64,000 bases of DNA from Halobacillus salinarum (GTDB lineage: Bacteria > Bacillota > Bacilli > Bacillales > Halobacillaceae), in contig NZ_CP095073.1 of the NCBI RefSeq assembly GCF_022919095.1, positions 1,178,001 through 1,242,000 on the forward strand, written 5' to 3'. Every line of letters begins with the position of its first letter. Positions within the stretch are counted from its first letter, which is position 1. Made by a program: the position numbers and the translations under genes. Shown here piece by piece: positions 61,893-64,000 of the stretch. The notes below the pieces were generated by a model. The model did no database searches. It had not been told where the DNA came from and was given only the letters and a program-made list of their open reading frames with translations.

Positions 61893-62129
61893 GTGAGTAA
61901 AGTTGAAAAATGGGGAGAAGATTTGGCCATCCGCCTGCCTGAGGAGATTTTAAAAGAATTAGGCGTGAAGGAAGGCGATCACGTTTATCTCAGCGTTCGG
62001 GGAAAGGACATGGAAATAGCTGCAAAAAGGAAAAAGTATAGCGTTGAAGAGCTTGTCTCCAGAATCACTGAAGAAAATAAACATGAGGAAATCGACTGGG
62101 GTAAGCCGGAAGGGAAAGAGTTCTGGTAG
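61893..62129 (+). CDS. MazE-like antitoxin (AbrB/SpoVT swapped-hairpin), orphan
   Basis: 78 aa from GTG 61893 (AAAGGAGTGG upstream); a longer open frame to 61596 overlaps the NERD gene and is not coding. Residues 1-50 form the AbrB-type DNA-binding hairpin ('VEKWGEDLAIRLPEEILKELGVKEGDHVYLSVRG'); the C-terminal tail 'EEIDWGKPEGKEFW' is the acidic, Trp-ending toxin-binding tail of MazE. No MazF gene follows; instead a terminator and a repeat array. Confidence 0.85.
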   Translation: MSKVEKWGEDLAIRLPEEILKELGVKEGDHVYLSVRGKDMEIAAKRKKYSVEELVSRITEENKHEEIDWGKPEGKEFW

Positions 62130-62135
62130 ATGATG

Positions 62136-62173
62136 CGCCAACCAAACGTTTTAAAACGCGTGGTTGGCGTTTT
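62136..62173 (+). terminator. Terminator after the mazE-like gene
   Basis: CGCCAACCA / TGGTTGGCG, 16-nt loop that can pair further, TTTT tail. It merges into repeat array 2. Confidence 0.8.
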
Positions 62174-62372
62174 AATTCGGCGGAAGCAGAAATAATCCGG
62201 CGATTTTTGTGATAATTCAGCAGAAGCAGGAATAATCCAGCGATTTTTGCGATAATTCAGCGGAAACAGAAATAATTTGGCGTTTTTCACGATAATTCAG
62301 CGGAAACAGAAATAATTCAGCGCTTTTCGCAATAAATAAGCGAAAGCAGGAATAATTCAGCGAACCTGACGC
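62173..62372. repeat. Phased intergenic repeat array 2 (ten 20-nt units)
   Basis: Ten consecutive 20-nt units in perfect register, each starting TAATTCAGCG or a close variant (62173, 62193, 62213 ... 62353; the ninth reads TAAATAAGCG). The second half of each unit alternates between a purine-rich GAARCAGRAA and a pyrimidine-rich ATTTTTGYGA type, giving a 40-nt composite. Same core as array 1. After it (62373-62440) is a C-rich stretch without a recognisable feature. Confidence 0.9.
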
Positions 62373-62440
62373 CAAAACCCGTCGCCAAACCCCGCCAGAC
62401 CCCGCCCAAACTAAGCCCAGCCCACAACCACCAAAAAACC

Positions 62441-63280
62441 TCAGCCCTTTCTCTGCATCTCCAGCAAATACTCGAACACTTGCGGCTCCGCGGGATCCTC
62501 GTAACCGAACGCTTCAGCAACAGCGCGCCCGGTAATTGTAAACAGCTCGCCCATCGCGAGCAAGGCTGTCCAGTTTTCGTCGTAATCGGCACCTGCGTAT
62601 GTAGAAGTGTACTTTGTCCACTTCTCCTCATCCAAATACCGCTCAAAGTATTTTCCGGCACTTCCGACGTTCACACTGAAGTCTGTTTCGACGCCAATGT
62701 ACCAGGTGACCATTCGTTTTAACATTTGCCGGACGGGACCTTCCATCGCTGCTTTGGCAAAAGGGATCTCTTTCCGGCACAGGCCTTTTGCAACATATGT
62801 ACTCACCCACCAAAATTCGTTGGCGCTGGCAGCGATTTCATCAGCGCTTGGTTTCTTAATCAAGTAATCGGTATCTGTCGGGTCGGGCAGGACTGGAAGC
62901 CTCCCATCCTTATCAAGCAGCACGCTGCTTAGGCTGTCGAATTGCTCTGGCGCATCAGTCTTAAGCGTCAAGTCGATGCGGTTGCCGTCTTTATACTGCA
63001 TTAAGTAAGCAAAGCGGTCGGGATCAGTTTTGTCCTGTTCGTAGAGCTGCATTTGATCAGGCATCTGCATAATGAGCCGCTCACCGAAGACGTCGACCCA
63101 GGAGTGGTCGGCGGTAAAGGAAGAGATATCTTTTACAAAATAGACGATATCGTAATCCTGGAATTCGTCTTTTACGGCATTGGCATTCACTCGCGATCCG
63201 TTCATCATGACTGCCCGAATTCGCGGGTCCTCGGCAGCTGTAGTCAAAATTAAATCCATCATTTCCTGTTCGGTTCTCAA
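62441..63280 (-). CDS. aadK: Aminoglycoside 6-adenylyltransferase (AadK/ANT(6)-type)
   Basis: 279 aa from TTG 63280, preceded by GGGGAGG. Nucleotidyltransferase motif 'VMMNGSRVNANAVKDEFQDYDIVYFV' (GSR then D-x-D), then 'GNRIDLTLKT', 'EFWWVSTYVAKGLCRKEIPFAKA' and 'LKRMVTWYIGVETDFSVNVGSAGKYFERYL', all typical of the streptomycin 6-adenylyltransferase family. Chromosomal copies occur in B. subtilis. It starts 2 nt after the RDD gene. Resistance activity is not shown by sequence. Confidence 0.88.
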   Translation of the reverse strand: MRTEQEMMDLILTTAAEDPRIRAVMMNGSRVNANAVKDEFQDYDIVYFVKDISSFTADHSWVDVFGERLIMQMPDQMQLYEQDKTDPDRFAYLMQYKDGNRIDLTLKTDAPEQFDSLSSVLLDKDGRLPVLPDPTDTDYLIKKPSADEIAASANEFWWVSTYVAKGLCRKEIPFAKAAMEGPVRQMLKRMVTWYIGVETDFSVNVGSAGKYFERYLDEEKWTKYTSTYAGADYDENWTALLAMGELFTITGRAVAEAFGYEDPAEPQVFEYLLEMQRKG

Positions 63281-63282
63281 AA

Positions 63283-63695
63283 TTATTCCTCCCCGTATTT
63301 TACGTAGGTTCCGGCAATAAAATCGTGGATCGCCCGCTTGTCTTCACGGAGACCGACCATAAATGCACTTACGATTACACCAATTCCAAGTGTTGCTACA
63401 TAGGCGAGACCCCGACAATGACGCGGAGGAGCATCGTGACGAACGTGACGTTTTCCCCGGATGTTTTAACGATCCGGATCCCGAAAATCCGTTTGCCAAT
63501 CACGTACCCCCGCCAGAATACTGGAGTGAGCAATAGGTAAAGAAAGCTGATCAAATCGGTGAAGTTCGTATCTTGCATATAAAATTCCCCATAAACGAGT
63601 AAAGTGATGAATCCTAGAATAATTCCGACAATGATAGAGTCGACCAGGTTTGCAAAAAAACGCACGCCAAATCCTGCTGGGCGTTCTAGTACCAT
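63283..63695 (-). pseudogene. RDD-family membrane protein, apparent frameshift
   Basis: SD AAAGGATG before ATG 63695. Frame 1 codes for 'ERPAGFGVRFFANLVDSIIVGIIL' (RDD motif region), a second membrane segment and 'RGYVIGKRIFGIRIVKTSGENVTFVTMLLRVIVG', then stops. Adding one G to the GGGG run at 63410-63413 (minus strand) restores 'LAYVATLGIGVIVSAFMVGLREDKRAIHDFIAGTYV', the usual RDD ending, and a protein of 137 aa. Function of RDD proteins is mostly unclear; some transport ions. Real mutation or sequencing error. Confidence 0.85.
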
Positions 63696-63771
63696 AAAAT
63701 CATCCTTTCATCCGTCATCCTTTCAAGCTTACTAAAAAATAGAAAACATTGCGAAAATTAGTACGATGCAC

Positions 63772-63802
63772 TTGCACTTTACGTTAACGGCAATGGTAAA
63801 CT
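63772..63802 (+). promoter_or_regulatory. MerR-type promoter with 19-bp spacer
   Basis: TTGCAC (63772-63777) and TAAACT (63797-63802) are 19 bp apart, the unusually long spacing of MerR-controlled promoters. The spacer holds an inverted repeat TTTAC ... GTAAA (63778-63782 / 63796-63800). It lies 34 nt upstream of the MerR gene, suggesting autoregulation. Confidence 0.65.
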
Positions 63803-63836
63803 GAAAACAGGAGTGTATGATAAGGGAGGAGTGAGG

Positions 63837-64000
63837 GTGAAAACTATTGCCGAATCAGCCGAAGAGTTTGGCGTTTCCCAGCGGACGATCCGTTATTATG
63901 AAGAGATTGGACTGCTGCATCCGGAACGGACAGCCGCGAATAAACGACTGTATTCCAAAGCAGAAATGGCGAAGCTCAAGCTGATTTTCCGCGGCAAGCG
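63837..64000 (+). CDS. MerR-family transcriptional regulator, N-terminal part
   Basis: GTG 63837 with GGGAGGAG upstream; the frame runs off the window edge after about 54 residues. The visible part is the MerR winged helix: 'TIAESAEEFGVSQRTIRYYEEIGLL', then 'KRLYSKAEMAKLKLIFRGK'. The effector domain is outside the window, so the signal is unknown. Confidence 0.9.
   Translation, partial: MKTIAESAEEFGVSQRTIRYYEEIGLLHPERTAANKRLYSKAEMAKLKLIFRGK

Noticed and set aside
60507-62372. The 20-nt arrays as CRISPR arrays
   Set aside because: Repeats are short (about 10 conserved nt), there are no unique 30-40 nt spacers, and no cas genes are visible.

Overview
The window looks like chromosomal DNA of a Gram-positive, low-to-moderate GC member of the Bacillaceae. 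The reasons are strong Shine-Dalgarno (SD) sites before almost every gene, frequent GTG/TTG starts, B. subtilis-like iol, putM-pruA-putR and tct-type loci, CcpA-type cre boxes, and a heterocycloanthracin-type bacteriocin otherwise known from Bacillus relatives. A moderately halophilic genus such as Halobacillus would fit, but that is inference. No rRNA, tRNA, CRISPR array or insertion sequence was recognised.

Layout. 1-3740: the end of a GntR regulator, a class II aldolase, an aldehyde dehydrogenase and an AEC carrier. 3801-4610: an esterase. 4876-10608 (minus): a complete thiazole/oxazole-modified peptide (TOMM) operon, with a Cys-Xaa-Xaa repeat precursor, a ThiF-like protein, a fused cyclodehydratase (E1-like plus YcaO) and a SagB-type dehydrogenase. 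A terminator sits between the precursor and the enzymes. 10806-12321 (minus): a DUF1643 protein coupled to a Mrr-type nuclease with a probable PUA/EVE-like front domain. 12629-19432: a PRD regulator and a Gat-type PTS with duplicated EIIB, two zinc alcohol dehydrogenases and a 51-aa membrane peptide. 19580-28109: mixed housekeeping and unknown genes (DUF421, VOC, helical-repeat protein, CWB2 surface protein, UbiA-type prenyltransferase, SEC-C protein, FAH-family hydrolase). 28276-36689 (minus): a tri/dicarboxylate locus with a CitA/DctS-type two-component system, the TctCBA transporter, a TcuA-like tricarballylate dehydrogenase and a DASS permease. 36827-39697: DUF3243, a secreted M14 peptidase and a tautomerase.

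39855-54600: a myo-inositol catabolic cluster in the order iolR, B, D, T, G, H, I, J, unknown TIM barrel, second IolG-like gene, then a second promoter and iolC, A, E. Inositol would enter by IolT and be processed through IolG/E/D/B/C/J/A to acetyl-CoA and DHAP. iolD carries an apparent one-base deletion. 54818-60445: YdcF, PRC-barrel protein, and proline catabolism (proline dehydrogenase, P5C dehydrogenase, PutR).

60507-64000: two intergenic arrays of 20-nt periodic repeats flank a NERD-domain protein and an orphan MazE-like antitoxin. Then come an AadK-type adenylyltransferase, a frameshifted RDD gene and the start of a MerR regulator with a 19-bp-spaced promoter. The most unusual items are the TOMM operon, the phased 20-nt arrays, the DUF1643/Mrr pair, and two frameshifts that are each explained by one missing G in a G run.
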